Made by a program: the position numbers and the translations under genes
The notes under the pieces: model-generated
Seen by the model: only the letters and a program-made list of their open reading frames with translations
What the model was told of the DNA's origin: nothing
Database searches by the model: none
In this document: positions 29,502 through 37,275 of the stretch, one piece after another
Layout of the letters: each line of letters starts with the position of its first letter
Position numbering within the stretch: position 1 is the stretch's first letter
Source of the DNA: Alkalihalobacillus sp. CinArs1
GTDB taxonomy: Bacteria; Bacillota; Bacilli; Bacillales; Guptibacillaceae
Assembly: GCF_947387515.1 (NCBI RefSeq)
Contig: NZ_CANDOB010000001.1
Span: forward strand, 558,001 to 622,000
Length of the DNA stretch: 64,000 nt
Direction of reading: 5' to 3'

Positions 29502-30173
29502 TTATTCTTTCCCCATTTTTTTCTTAAGTTCTGCTAACTCATCGTCGATTCCATTGTTCTTATCGAGGGCATCTAGTTCATCATCTAAAGAGCGATCAGC
29601 AGAGCGCATATCTTCGCTCGTTTCAGCTTCAGCTTCATATTGAAGAACCTTTTCTTCCATTCTTTCAAAACCTCGTTTGGAATCGTCGCTACCGACTGAA
29701 GACATTGCACGGTTGATCTTTGTTTTTGTTTTTGCAGATTCCGCTCGTGCTTTCAGACTATCTTTCTTCAATTTCATTTGGCGGTGTTCTTCTTTCATCT
29801 CATCAAGCTTGCTTCTTAATGAATCTGCATCAGCCTTTGCTCGTTCGTACGATTCTTTCATCGTTTCAGCTTTTGCTTGATGGTCTTTTTTATCTTCTAA
29901 TGCTCTTTTAGCAAGCTCATCATTATCGGCTTCGAGTGCCTTCACAGCTTGCTCCTGACGCTTTTCTACCATCGCATTAGCGTCATCCCATTTTTTCTTG
30001 AGCATCTTTTCGTTAGCAATCTGCTTTGCTACAGCTGTTTCAGCTTCACGGATATCCGCTTCCATATCTCTCATAAACTGTTCTAGCATTTTGACCGGAT
30101 CTTCTGCCTTATCTAGCGCAGCATTCAATTCTGATGACATGAGTGTTTTTACTCGTTTAAACATTTTAAACAT
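29502..30173 (-). CDS. PspA/IM30 family protein
   Basis: 223-aa almost wholly helical protein of the PspA/IM30 (ESCRT-III-like) group. Amphipathic N-terminal helix MFKMFKRVKTLMSSELN, then long coiled-coil segments from about residue 20 to 165 and a linker with two further helices to the C-terminus. PspA forms rods and rings on stressed membranes. It starts at ATG 30173 after AGAGG. This copy is in the DUF4178-DUF350 cluster rather than with liaH or a sigma-W site, so it is likely a specialised paralogue (like E. coli YjfJ). Confidence 0.9.
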   Translation of the reverse strand: MFKMFKRVKTLMSSELNAALDKAEDPVKMLEQFMRDMEADIREAETAVAKQIANEKMLKKKWDDANAMVEKRQEQAVKALEADNDELAKRALEDKKDHQAKAETMKESYERAKADADSLRSKLDEMKEEHRQMKLKKDSLKARAESAKTKTKINRAMSSVGSDDSKRGFERMEEKVLQYEAEAETSEDMRSADRSLDDELDALDKNNGIDDELAELKKKMGKE

Positions 30174-30186
30174 TTATTTCATCCTC

Positions 30187-30699
30187 TCATTTGCTTCCTG
30201 CAAGTATTTTAATTTCGTATTCCTCAATCTCATACCCTTTGCTCACTTCTACTTCTGTACCCCAAACTTCAACTGACAGAAATTCATCTTCATTCTTATC
30301 AGAGAAGTCATAGTATTCTACTTGTTGTCCATTAAGGTTACTACCTCTACCTGTACCCGACACAAGCGCTTTACCACTTTCATCAAGGTGGAATGTTGTA
30401 CCATCGACCTTCACTTCTTGAGGTATGGGCTTAGAGAGTTTCTCTTTTACTGCTTTGTATATTCCAAGCTCCAGCTCATCGTCCATCTCAGCACTCAACC
30501 AAATGGAAGATGACCCAGCTTGCAGTTGATAGGCATACCACTTGTATCCTTGGTTGTTATACGTTAGTGTCCCAACAACTTCGTAATCTTCAAGGTCATA
30601 CGTGATGATATCCCCCACTTGAATGTTAAAAACATTCCTGTCTTCTATCTTAGGCTGTTCTTTGTCTTTTTTGCCAAATAACTTTGAAAGAAAACTCAT
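30187..30699 (-). CDS. DUF4178 domain protein
   Basis: 170-aa soluble protein rich in beta strands. N-terminal basic segment SFLSKLFGKKDKEQ is followed by the segment VGDIITYDLEDYEVVGTL, typical of DUF4178. The start is at 30699 with AGGGGG at good spacing; a GTG two codons earlier overlaps the ribosome binding site. It lies 13 bases upstream of the pspA-like gene. DUF4178 proteins recur in PspA/spermidine-synthase clusters but have no known activity. Confidence 0.85.
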   Translation of the reverse strand: MSFLSKLFGKKDKEQPKIEDRNVFNIQVGDIITYDLEDYEVVGTLTYNNQGYKWYAYQLQAGSSSIWLSAEMDDELELGIYKAVKEKLSKPIPQEVKVDGTTFHLDESGKALVSGTGRGSNLNGQQVEYYDFSDKNEDEFLSVEVWGTEVEVSKGYEIEEYEIKILAGSK

Positions 30700-30750
30700 A
30701 TTCACACCCCCTATCCTATACTCTATTTACGGATTCACTCGCGAAAAGTT

Positions 30751-31221
30751 TCACGTTTTTTTAAAACGACTTACCATATGTTCTTCCATCGTGATATAGA
30801 AATCAAATGGTGGTTTTTCATCGATCAACGATTTCTTTTGTAACTTATAGATGCTTACTTTATGATAGGGGTCTCCTTCTATTATAGGAAGTTCATCTTC
30901 TAATCTTACATATGAATCTACAGCATTTTGCACTTTATCGATCCACCGAGGTATTTCACGATCCTGTTCTGTGAAAAGTTCAAAGGTTTCCCTAGACATA
31001 TAGAACGGATTTGACGGAATGCCTTTTAAAAACGGAGCAAGAAGCGTCATATCTATTCTATTATCTTCAAGTACGAGAACTTTAAGCGATATTCCTTCCC
31101 GCTTCTGGTCTGCAAATTCACTAACAGCTCGACGGATATCTTCAAGTGAAGCGTCGATCACGTTATATGATTCAGAAGGAACAATGCCTTTCTCTTTTTT
31201 TCTCCAAAATTTAATGACCAT
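30751..31221 (-). CDS. Unknown protein, first gene of PspA cluster
   Basis: 156-aa soluble acidic protein without membrane segments or a motif I can name. It starts with basic MVIKFWRKKEKG, then an alpha/beta-looking core (about 25-150) ending in MVSRFKKT. The ATG is preceded by GGAGG with a spacing of only three to four bases. It lies 51 bases upstream of DUF4178 and is in the position held by YjfI (DUF2170) in E. coli; homology cannot be claimed. Confidence 0.7.
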   Translation of the reverse strand: MVIKFWRKKEKGIVPSESYNVIDASLEDIRRAVSEFADQKREGISLKVLVLEDNRIDMTLLAPFLKGIPSNPFYMSRETFELFTEQDREIPRWIDKVQNAVDSYVRLEDELPIIEGDPYHKVSIYKLQKKSLIDEKPPFDFYITMEEHMVSRFKKT

Positions 31222-31244
31222 TCCCCTCCTTCTATTTCGCTCAA

Positions 31245-31250
31245 TGCTTT
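31245..31250 (-). promoter_or_regulatory. Candidate -10 of the PspA cluster
   Basis: A TATAAT hexamer on the minus strand lies between the ald terminator and the first gene of the cluster (coordinates approximate by a few bases). The -35 is unclear. No ECF-type (TGAAAC / CGTA) promoter was found. Confidence 0.35.
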
Positions 31251-31265
31251 CCCTTTCATTATAGA

Positions 31266-31293
31266 AGAAAAAAGCAGCTGATCTCAGCTGCTT
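31266..31293 (-). terminator. ald terminator
   Basis: Ten-bp stem AAGCAGCTGA / TCAGCTGCTT (31272-31281 with 31284-31293) followed by TTTTTTCTTC on the minus strand. Confidence 0.85.
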
Positions 31294-31302
31294 AACAAAG
31301 TA

Positions 31303-32424
31303 TTAATTACTTCCTAACATTTTATTTGCACTGTTGTATTCTAAACCGTGAGCGTCTGCCACTGCTTCATACGTTACGAATCCGTCCATCGTATTGATTC
31401 CTTTTAGAAGTGGTTCGTTCTCTAGACAAGCAGTCTTATATCCTTTATTTGCAAGTTGAATCGCATATGGTACTGTTACGTTCGTCAAAGCGATCGTTGA
31501 CGTACGTGGAACAGCTCCAGGCATATTCGCTACTGCATAATGCACGACATCGTGTTTTGTATAAGTCGGATTATCGTGAGTTGTAATTTTGTCTGTTGTT
31601 TCAAAAATCCCACCCTGATCAATCGCAACATCCACGATTACAGATCCAGGCTTCATGTCTTTAATCATATCTTCTGTTACAAGCTTTGGTGCTTTTGCAC
31701 CTGGTATCAAAACAGCACCGATAACGAGATCGGACTCTTTTACAGCTTCAGCGATGTTAAGAGGGTTAGACATCATCGTGTTGATTTCAGTACCGAAGAT
31801 ATCATCTAATTGACGCATACGTTCAGGACTAAGATCCATAATCGTAACGTCAGCACCTAGACCCATAGCGATTTTAGCTGCGTTCGTACCTACAACCCCG
31901 CCACCTATTACGGTAACTTTTCCTCGTTTAACTCCAGGGACTCCGCCGAGAAGGATACCTAGACCGCCTTTTGGCTTTTCTAGGAACTGCGCACCGATTT
32001 GGGCTGACATCCTACCAGCTACTTCACTCATAGGTGTTAGAAGAGGTAACGAGCCATTCGGTGCTTGAACGGTCTCATATGCGATTCCGATCACCTTATT
32101 TTCAACTAGAGCTCGAGTTAGCTCTGGTTCTGCTGCTAAGTGTAAATATGTAAATAAAATAAGTCCTTCACGGAAATAACCGTACTCTTCTGGTAATGGT
32201 TCTTTAACTTTCATAACCATTTCCATACTCCACGCTTCACTTGCAGTATCCACAAGGTGAGCACCAGCTTCAATATATTGTTCATCAGTAAAACCTGATC
32301 CAATACCTGCTCCCTTTTCAATATGCACTTCATGACCAAAATTAGTAAGACTTAAGACGCCAGCGGGTGTCATAGCCACTCTATTTTCGTTATTTTTTAT
32401 TTCTACCGGTACTCCGATACGCAT
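31303..32424 (-). CDS. ald: Alanine dehydrogenase
   Basis: Reversible NAD-dependent deamination of alanine to pyruvate, used in amino-acid catabolism and needed for sporulation in B. subtilis. [20 protein letters not shown] at the N-terminus, substrate-binding [11 protein letters not shown], the Rossmann motif [11 protein letters not shown] and the nucleotide-binding Asp in VTIMDLS are all present. Start at 32424 follows AAGGAGG, giving 373 aa; eight codons further up the frame is open without a ribosome binding site. Monocistronic with terminator. Confidence 0.96.
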   Translation of the reverse strand: MRIGVPVEIKNNENRVAMTPAGVLSLTNFGHEVHIEKGAGIGSGFTDEQYIEAGAHLVDTASEAWSMEMVMKVKEPLPEEYGYFREGLILFTYLHLAAEPELTRALVENKVIGIAYETVQAPNGSLPLLTPMSEVAGRMSAQIGAQFLEKPKGGLGILLGGVPGVKRGKVTVIGGGVVGTNAAKIAMGLGADVTIMDLSPERMRQLDDIFGTEINTMMSNPLNIAEAVKESDLVIGAVLIPGAKAPKLVTEDMIKDMKPGSVIVDVAIDQGGIFETTDKITTHDNPTYTKHDVVHYAVANMPGAVPRTSTIALTNVTVPYAIQLANKGYKTACLENEPLLKGINTMDGFVTYEAVADAHGLEYNSANKMLGSN

Positions 32425-32554
32425 ATATAATCCTCCTTCGACTTTCAAACTATAAATGGAAGGGTTTTTCTCAAAACCTCTATCATCATAACATTCCGAT
32501 TACCAATTAGGAACCTTTCCTCCAAAAAATTTTGAAACCCTTTTCAAAGCTTCT

Positions 32555-32896
32555 TTATACAACAAGGATATAACCTAAAGCTGCCATAAACAACCCACCG
32601 CAAGTACTGATCACCAGATAAATAATAGCGAGGTACTTATGGTTAGAGGATAGATCGATTGTTTCGTAAATAAAAGTAGAAAATGTCGTCAAAGCACCAA
32701 GAAAACCAGTCGAGACTGCTGGCCCAAATTCACTTGATCCGTAACCGACGCCTAATAGAAAGCTTCCTACCAGATTAACTATTAATGTGGCTAACGGGAA
32801 TCCTTGCATGAAGCTCATTTTATTAAACAATAGAGTAACGATATACCTTAATAGCGCTCCTGCAGCCCCACCAACCGCGATCAACAACCATTGCAA
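32555..32896 (-). CDS. crcB: Fluoride channel Fluc/CrcB (first of tandem)
   Basis: 113-aa protein with four helices; Fluc channels export fluoride. Conserved NLVGSFLLG and the sodium-site segment LTTFSTFIYE are intact. Start TTG at 32896 follows GGGGGGAG and comes one base after the stop of the partner, so translation is coupled. With the adjacent copy it likely forms a heterodimeric channel, as for paired Fluc genes in Bacillus. Confidence 0.92.
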   Translation of the reverse strand: MQWLLIAVGGAAGALLRYIVTLLFNKMSFMQGFPLATLIVNLVGSFLLGVGYGSSEFGPAVSTGFLGALTTFSTFIYETIDLSSNHKYLAIIYLVISTCGGLFMAALGYILVV

Positions 32897-32897
32897 G

Positions 32898-33263
32898 CTA
32901 CTCCCCCCTAACACGCTTCGCAAGGAACACACCGATTACAGCGGCCAAAAGTCCTAAGACAACACTACCCATTCCATAAAGAAAAGCAGTCATGAACTGA
33001 CCTGCTTTTAAATAAACGAATAGATCTAAAGAATACGTAGAAAACGTCGTAAAAGAACCGATAAGCCCCGTTGCGATCAGCTTTTTCTTCCATTCAGAAA
33101 GGGTATTATTTTGAATAAAACGGTAAAAGAAACCTAATAAAAGCGAGCCGATGATATTGACGAGAAAAGTTGAGAAAGGGACACCGTTCATCATAGTGCC
33201 GACCGTACTTCGTAGGAGAGCCCCAACCGCTCCACCAACTGCAACAGCGAAACTATATCTCAT
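32898..33263 (-). CDS. crcB: Fluoride channel Fluc/CrcB (second of tandem)
   Basis: 121-aa, four helices, with GGAVGALLR, NIIGSLLLG and FTTFSTYSLD. It precedes the other crcB on the same strand. There are only 55 bases between it and the gene upstream, too short to hold a fluoride riboswitch. Confidence 0.92.
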   Translation of the reverse strand: MRYSFAVAVGGAVGALLRSTVGTMMNGVPFSTFLVNIIGSLLLGFFYRFIQNNTLSEWKKKLIATGLIGSFTTFSTYSLDLFVYLKAGQFMTAFLYGMGSVVLGLLAAVIGVFLAKRVRGE

Positions 33264-33318
33264 TTCTTAACTCCTTTGATCAATCTTTTCTCATCTTATC
33301 GGATCCAAACTCTAAAGT

Positions 33319-33690
33319 CTACTCACTATCCTCTTTATCCCAAACCCACGTATAGAGTCTCCCATTAGCATCCATCCATTTCATTTCGAACCGGTCTGCG
33401 TCATAGCCATACTTTTTTATTCTCGTTACCAGTTCATCAACCTGAGAAAGCTCTGAAACGTTCAGGTGTTCATAGAGTGATGTTACATCTTCCTTCGCAT
33501 CAGCACCTTTTCTAACTAAGCTCCCCTTTTCCACCTCGTATTCGTTCGGGCTTGAAAATTCCCATTCATTTTCAACACCTTGAGAGATGACAGTACATTT
33601 GAACAAGAAACTATTTTGTAAGGAAGATGCTTCTACCCGAAAAGGGACGCTCACCATAAGAATTGCTAGGATTACACTTAGCTTTTTCAT
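33319..33690 (-). CDS. Small exported protein, unknown
   Basis: 123-aa protein with a signal peptide of about 21 residues (MKKLSVILAILMVSVPFRVEA, likely cleaved after VEA) and a mature domain of about 100 residues ending in a tryptophan-rich WVWDKEDSE. AGAGGTG is seven bases before the ATG. It is upstream of the crcB pair by 55 bases and may be co-transcribed. No family recognised. Confidence 0.75.
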   Translation of the reverse strand: MKKLSVILAILMVSVPFRVEASSLQNSFLFKCTVISQGVENEWEFSSPNEYEVEKGSLVRKGADAKEDVTSLYEHLNVSELSQVDELVTRIKKYGYDADRFEMKWMDANGRLYTWVWDKEDSE

Positions 33691-33749
33691 AAGATCACCT
33701 CTTCTTTATGCTGAGAAAAAACTTTGATAATTATTCCTCTACTTCTAGA

Positions 33750-33778
33750 TTGCAACATTCTCTTTACCAAACTAAAAT
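33750..33778 (+). promoter_or_regulatory. Promoter of the NCS1 permease gene (candidate)
   Basis: TTGCAA, 17-base spacer, TAAAAT, about 28 bases before the start codon. Confidence 0.4.
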
Positions 33779-33806
33779 AGAAGTAAGCACACAAAAAGGA
33801 GTCTCC

Positions 33807-35150
33807 ATGAATTCAACTAACAAACAGCAACTGAAAATTGAACGATTCGGTCTAGAATCTGTGCCACAAAACTTACGTACAACATCTTGGTACGAATACG
33901 CGATGATTCAAATGACGATTTCAGTAAATGCCGGTAATTTCTTAGTTCCAGCTCTTGCTGTTCTAGAAGGTGGATTGTCTTTTACCTGGGCAGTGCTTTC
34001 TACTGTATTTGGAGCGATGCTCGCTTTTATATTCGTCTCTTTTCTCTCCTTCCCAGGTGCGAGGAAAGGAATTCCTTCACAATATGCAGTACGTTCCTTC
34101 CTAGGACATAAAGGCGCGCAATATTTTGCGTCACCTGTACGAACCATTACGTCACTTTACTGGTTTGCAGTACAAACTATAGGGGGAACCTACATGGCTG
34201 TCGAATTGGTCGATCGCGTCCTTTCGATCAAGCTGCCCTTCCTCCCAGTCACTCTCCTTTTAGCAACGATTATGGCTACACTTGCATTAGTAGGGTTTAA
34301 TGCAGTTAAGAAAGCAACCGTCTTCATCCTCCCATTGTTGTTTGCGGGGACTGTTTCGATGATCATTGTCTTCATTACCTCGGATGTTGGAGGGAAACCA
34401 TTTACTTCCATATTATCGAGTCATGAAGCTCCTGAGTATTCCACTGTGTTTTTCTATTCAAGTCTAGCGTTCGTACAGTATGTATCAGGTGTGAGTAGTT
34501 CATCTGACATGACGAGGTATGCTCGTACAGCAAAACATGCTTTTATTGGATTGTTTGTAGGCAATTCTATAGGATTTTTATTTACCGCTGTTTTAGCTGC
34601 GTATACAGCCTCTGCTTCAGAATCATGGAATCCGTTTCTCATTACAAGTCGTTATACTGACTCAGGAATATTATTAACCTTTATCTTTGTAGCCGCACTA
34701 TGCTCGATGTTTACGATTAATATCAGCAATGCGTATACAGGCGGTTATAGCCTCTTAAACACCTTCCCGACTTTAGGAAGGGTGAAAAGCGCTATTGTAC
34801 TTGGGATATGTGCAATTGCATTGAGTGCATTTCCAGCGCTTGTCGATGAAGCTGAACAGTTCATCTCATTATTAGGTGCATTCGTTATTCCTCTGTCTGC
34901 TATTATCATTACCGACTTTCTCATCATAAAAAAAGCTCGTTTTACAACCGAATTGCTTTCATCGATGAATAATAAAGAGAATGTAATCAACCTAGCAGGG
35001 TTTAGCGCTATTGCACTCGGAATGTGCACTTACTTACTGCTCCCCACTTCATTATCTCCAGGATTTTTATCGTTTTTACTAACCTCTCTCCTATACGTTG
35101 GCATTAAGAAATGGGGCTGTAATAGAAAAAGCAAGAAAGTTCATGTGTAA
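33807..35150 (+). CDS. NCS1 family cytosine/purine permease
   Basis: 447-aa transporter with about twelve helices. The N-terminal segment FGLESVPQNLRTTSWYEYAMIQ and NAGNFLVPA are typical of the CodB/NCS1 group, which import cytosine, purines, allantoin or thiamine-related bases. Start ATG at 33807 follows AAAGGAG at good spacing; the frame extends 33 codons upstream without support. No riboswitch or nucleobase-catabolism gene is nearby, so the substrate stays open. It is bordered by unknown small genes and is not part of the conserved Bacillus order. Confidence 0.9.
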   Translation: MNSTNKQQLKIERFGLESVPQNLRTTSWYEYAMIQMTISVNAGNFLVPALAVLEGGLSFTWAVLSTVFGAMLAFIFVSFLSFPGARKGIPSQYAVRSFLGHKGAQYFASPVRTITSLYWFAVQTIGGTYMAVELVDRVLSIKLPFLPVTLLLATIMATLALVGFNAVKKATVFILPLLFAGTVSMIIVFITSDVGGKPFTSILSSHEAPEYSTVFFYSSLAFVQYVSGVSSSSDMTRYARTAKHAFIGLFVGNSIGFLFTAVLAAYTASASESWNPFLITSRYTDSGILLTFIFVAALCSMFTINISNAYTGGYSLLNTFPTLGRVKSAIVLGICAIALSAFPALVDEAEQFISLLGAFVIPLSAIIITDFLIIKKARFTTELLSSMNNKENVINLAGFSAIALGMCTYLLLPTSLSPGFLSFLLTSLLYVGIKKWGCNRKSKKVHV

Positions 35151-35164
35151 CACATGAACTTTCT
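35134..35164. terminator. Terminator whose loop is the permease stop codon
   Basis: Fourteen-bp stem AGAAAGTTCATGTG / CACATGAACTTTCT with loop TAA, which is the permease stop. On the minus strand a stretch TTGCTTTTTC follows, so it may also end the convergent 55-codon gene. Confidence 0.7.
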
Positions 35165-35170
35165 AACAAC

Positions 35171-35338
35171 CTAATAATAGCTTTTTCTATCTTGTTTTGG
35201 AGGAAACTTATTGTTTTTTCCTTGCTTAACGGCTTCATCTTGATCAATGACGCCGCTTTGGTATGATTCACTTAACTGCTGATGCACAGTCATTTCACCG
35301 CTTTGATCATAGATCAATTCATCTTTATTTTTATTCAC
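35171..35338 (-). CDS. 55-aa small protein
   Basis: A reading frame too short for common size cut-offs but with good signals: GTG start at 35338 preceded by GGGAGG at eight bases, 55 codons, TAG stop just before the shared terminator. The product is hydrophilic, begins VNKNKDELIYDQSG, contains SESYQSGVIDQDEAV and ends PPKQDRKSYY. It recalls small spore-former proteins of the DUF4025/YozQ type, but this is a guess. Coding is supported by the ribosome binding site and terminator. Confidence 0.65.
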   Translation of the reverse strand: MNKNKDELIYDQSGEMTVHQQLSESYQSGVIDQDEAVKQGKNNKFPPKQDRKSYY

Positions 35339-35441
35339 CAAAAAAACCTCCCTTTGATTCAGTCTTGCTTCTTTAGTGTTCCCCGCCCACTTTTAAATAT
35401 CAAAGGAAGGACACGTTATCATCTAGTAAGGAGGGAAGAAA

Positions 35442-35744
35442 ATGTTTACATTTTATCGAGACGAGCGATTACAAATCGATGTCCCAATCCTTGAACTGTT
35501 TTGGGAGGAGCTTGCCCTAGACGAACAGGAAGAGATCTTACTCAGATGGGAACAAATTAGAAGTACGATTCCAGATCGAATCATTGAACTTGAAGGAAAA
35601 ATTATGGAAAAACAATCACAGCTAAGTAATGAAGAAAATTTTGAAACCTCGTGCAGTTTGAACACGCAAATTGCTGATCTTGCTTCGATTATTAATGATT
35701 TATGGTTGTGGTACAGAAAGACCTTTTTGATCACAACAAAATAA
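35442..35744 (+). CDS. Small hydrophilic protein, unknown
   Basis: 100-aa protein starting with ATG behind GGAGGG. The sequence is acidic and helical (several segments such as LDEQEEILLRWEQI and IIELEGKIMEKQSQL suggest coiled coil), ending WLWYRKTFLITTK. Divergent from the 55-codon gene, with a 103-base gap, and followed by a terminator. Not recognised. Confidence 0.65.
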   Translation: MFTFYRDERLQIDVPILELFWEELALDEQEEILLRWEQIRSTIPDRIIELEGKIMEKQSQLSNEENFETSCSLNTQIADLASIINDLWLWYRKTFLITTK

Positions 35745-35760
35745 ACTCTCGATGTATAGT

Positions 35761-35793
35761 AAAAGGCTGCCATAGTTGAACGGCAGCCCTTTT
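35761..35793. terminator. Bidirectional terminator between small gene and moaB
   Basis: Stem GGCTGCC / GGCAGCC (35765-35771 with 35782-35788) flanked by A-rich and T-rich tracts on both sides. Confidence 0.75.
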
Positions 35794-35808
35794 GATCAAT
35801 CACCTTAT

Positions 35809-36324
35809 TCACTTATTTATTTCTCTTACTACATGAGGCAATTCAGGTACGATTAATTTCGACATACCCAATTTAACCGCTCCCGAGGATCCAGGTAATG
35901 CGAAAATAGCCGTTTCACTTAATACGCCTCCGATGGCCCGTGATAACATAGCGGGAGATCCGATATCTTCTGTATAACTTAGCATTCGAAACAGCTCTCC
36001 AAACCCAGTGAGCTCTTTCTCAAGCATATTGGCAATCACATCATATGTAACATCTCTTTTTGAGATGCCTGTACCACCATTCAGCAAAATCGCATCAACT
36101 TCTTTGTTAGTTACACCACGCTCCACTGCGTTTTCAATCGCTTCTTTATCATCTTTAATAACAACTCGATCAATAATGTGGTGATTTTTCTCCTCGAGCA
36201 TTTGGGACATGAGCACACCGCTTTTATCGGTTTCAAGTGTCCTCGTATCACTGACTGTTACAATAAGTACACGTATAGACGAGGGTGCATTTGCCTTATG
36301 TTCTTTCACGCTCAATTCATACAC
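35809..36324 (-). CDS. moaB: MoaB family molybdenum cofactor protein
   Basis: 171-aa MoaB/Mog-type protein, adenylating molybdopterin in cofactor synthesis. The family motifs LLNGGTGISKRDVT and ALPGSSGAVKLG are intact. It overlaps the end of the upstream EcsC-family gene by eight bases, so it is probably translationally coupled to it. No other molybdenum cofactor gene is in the window. Confidence 0.92.
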   Translation of the reverse strand: MYELSVKEHKANAPSSIRVLIVTVSDTRTLETDKSGVLMSQMLEEKNHHIIDRVVIKDDKEAIENAVERGVTNKEVDAILLNGGTGISKRDVTYDVIANMLEKELTGFGELFRMLSYTEDIGSPAMLSRAIGGVLSETAIFALPGSSGAVKLGMSKLIVPELPHVVREINK

Positions 36325-37165
36325 CTCGCTCCATTTGTAGCTCCATTAAAAATCGTTTTTGATAAAACTTATGAGCAGACTCACTTACCGATCGGGTGAA
36401 TCGATAATTTAAGCTAGCTCCAATCGCAATTCCAAACAGCGGGATACCTTGAATAACTTTTTTCCTCAGCATCATCAAAACAGTACCCTTTACCATTTGC
36501 TTCATAGGACCTTGTAGCCAGTTCAAATCAGCTACCTCCTCACTTCCTTCATAAAAGTAAGGATGCTCATGTCCCTGCGAAATTTCTTCTTCTAGAGCAA
36601 CCCAGCCTTGTTTCTGAAGGCCCTTTGGCAGCGTTGCCATATGAAACACTTTTAAAGCGATCATCATTTCGGCTGGATAGCTAACCGGATAACCGTACGT
36701 CATCGCAATCAGTTGCACTGTACGTAAGTTTATTGCCAGAACAGCCGGTATATCTAGACCTAACAATAATAAACTTCCTGTACCTGAAAGTCCCCCTTGA
36801 GCAAGGGAAACCATTTTCTGTCGGGCAATCTGTTGATCCGCTATGTAAGCAAGTTGGTCGACGGAAAGCTTCTTCATATCTTGGATTTGTTCTATTTCAG
36901 GGTTAAATAACCGTGCATCGGTTAATAAACGATTGCTTGCATCAACTTGAGACTGGGAATTTTGGATGAAAGCATGCATGTGGAACAATACTGAATCAAT
37001 GACCGAATACATCTTATTTCTTGTGGTTGAATCAACTGTCTTAAGCTGATATTCATACCACTTCTGAAACGTTCGTTCAATATCAGTAGCATGCTGAGCG
37101 AAATGCTCTTTTTCCCATTGCTTAATTTCTTCCAACCTTCTCTCTTCTCTTTCAGTCCATACCAA
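36317..37165 (-). CDS. EcsC family protein
   Basis: 282-aa protein of the EcsC family (C-terminal half like B. subtilis EcsC, whose function is unclear). Acidic N-terminus EREERRLEEIKQWEKEHF, a possible hydrophobic hairpin at about residues 125-160 (LSGTGSLLLLGLDIPAVLAIN) and a basic C-terminus. Start TTG at 37165 follows GGGAG. It lies downstream of ackA on the same strand with terminator between, and overlaps moaB. Confidence 0.85.
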   Translation of the reverse strand: MVWTEREERRLEEIKQWEKEHFAQHATDIERTFQKWYEYQLKTVDSTTRNKMYSVIDSVLFHMHAFIQNSQSQVDASNRLLTDARLFNPEIEQIQDMKKLSVDQLAYIADQQIARQKMVSLAQGGLSGTGSLLLLGLDIPAVLAINLRTVQLIAMTYGYPVSYPAEMMIALKVFHMATLPKGLQKQGWVALEEEISQGHEHPYFYEGSEEVADLNWLQGPMKQMVKGTVLMMLRKKVIQGIPLFGIAIGASLNYRFTRSVSESAHKFYQKRFLMELQMERGV

Positions 37166-37237
37166 TCACAACCGCTCCCTTCATGTAATACTATGTTTAT
37201 ATTGTATCTTTTTCAGAGTAAAACTTCCAATCGCCAT

Positions 37238-37270
37238 AAAAAAAAGAGCACCTGCTAAGCAGATGCTCTT
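37238..37270 (-). terminator. ackA terminator
   Basis: Imperfect stem AAGAGCA..CTGCT / AGCAG..TGCTCTT (37244-37270) followed on the minus strand by a run of T. Confidence 0.8.
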
Positions 37271-37275
37271 ACCTA

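Noticed and set aside
31222-31302. Sigma-W (ECF) promoter for the PspA cluster
   Set aside because: A TGAAAG occurs but no CGTA at 16 bases; only a sigma-A type -10 is present.
33264-33318. Fluoride riboswitch upstream of the crcB pair
   Set aside because: Only 55 bases, no pseudoknot-forming pattern; a fluoride riboswitch does not fit.
33691-33806. Purine riboswitch or PurR box before the NCS1 permease
   Set aside because: The 116-base gap holds a simple promoter and no conserved riboswitch core or PurR box.
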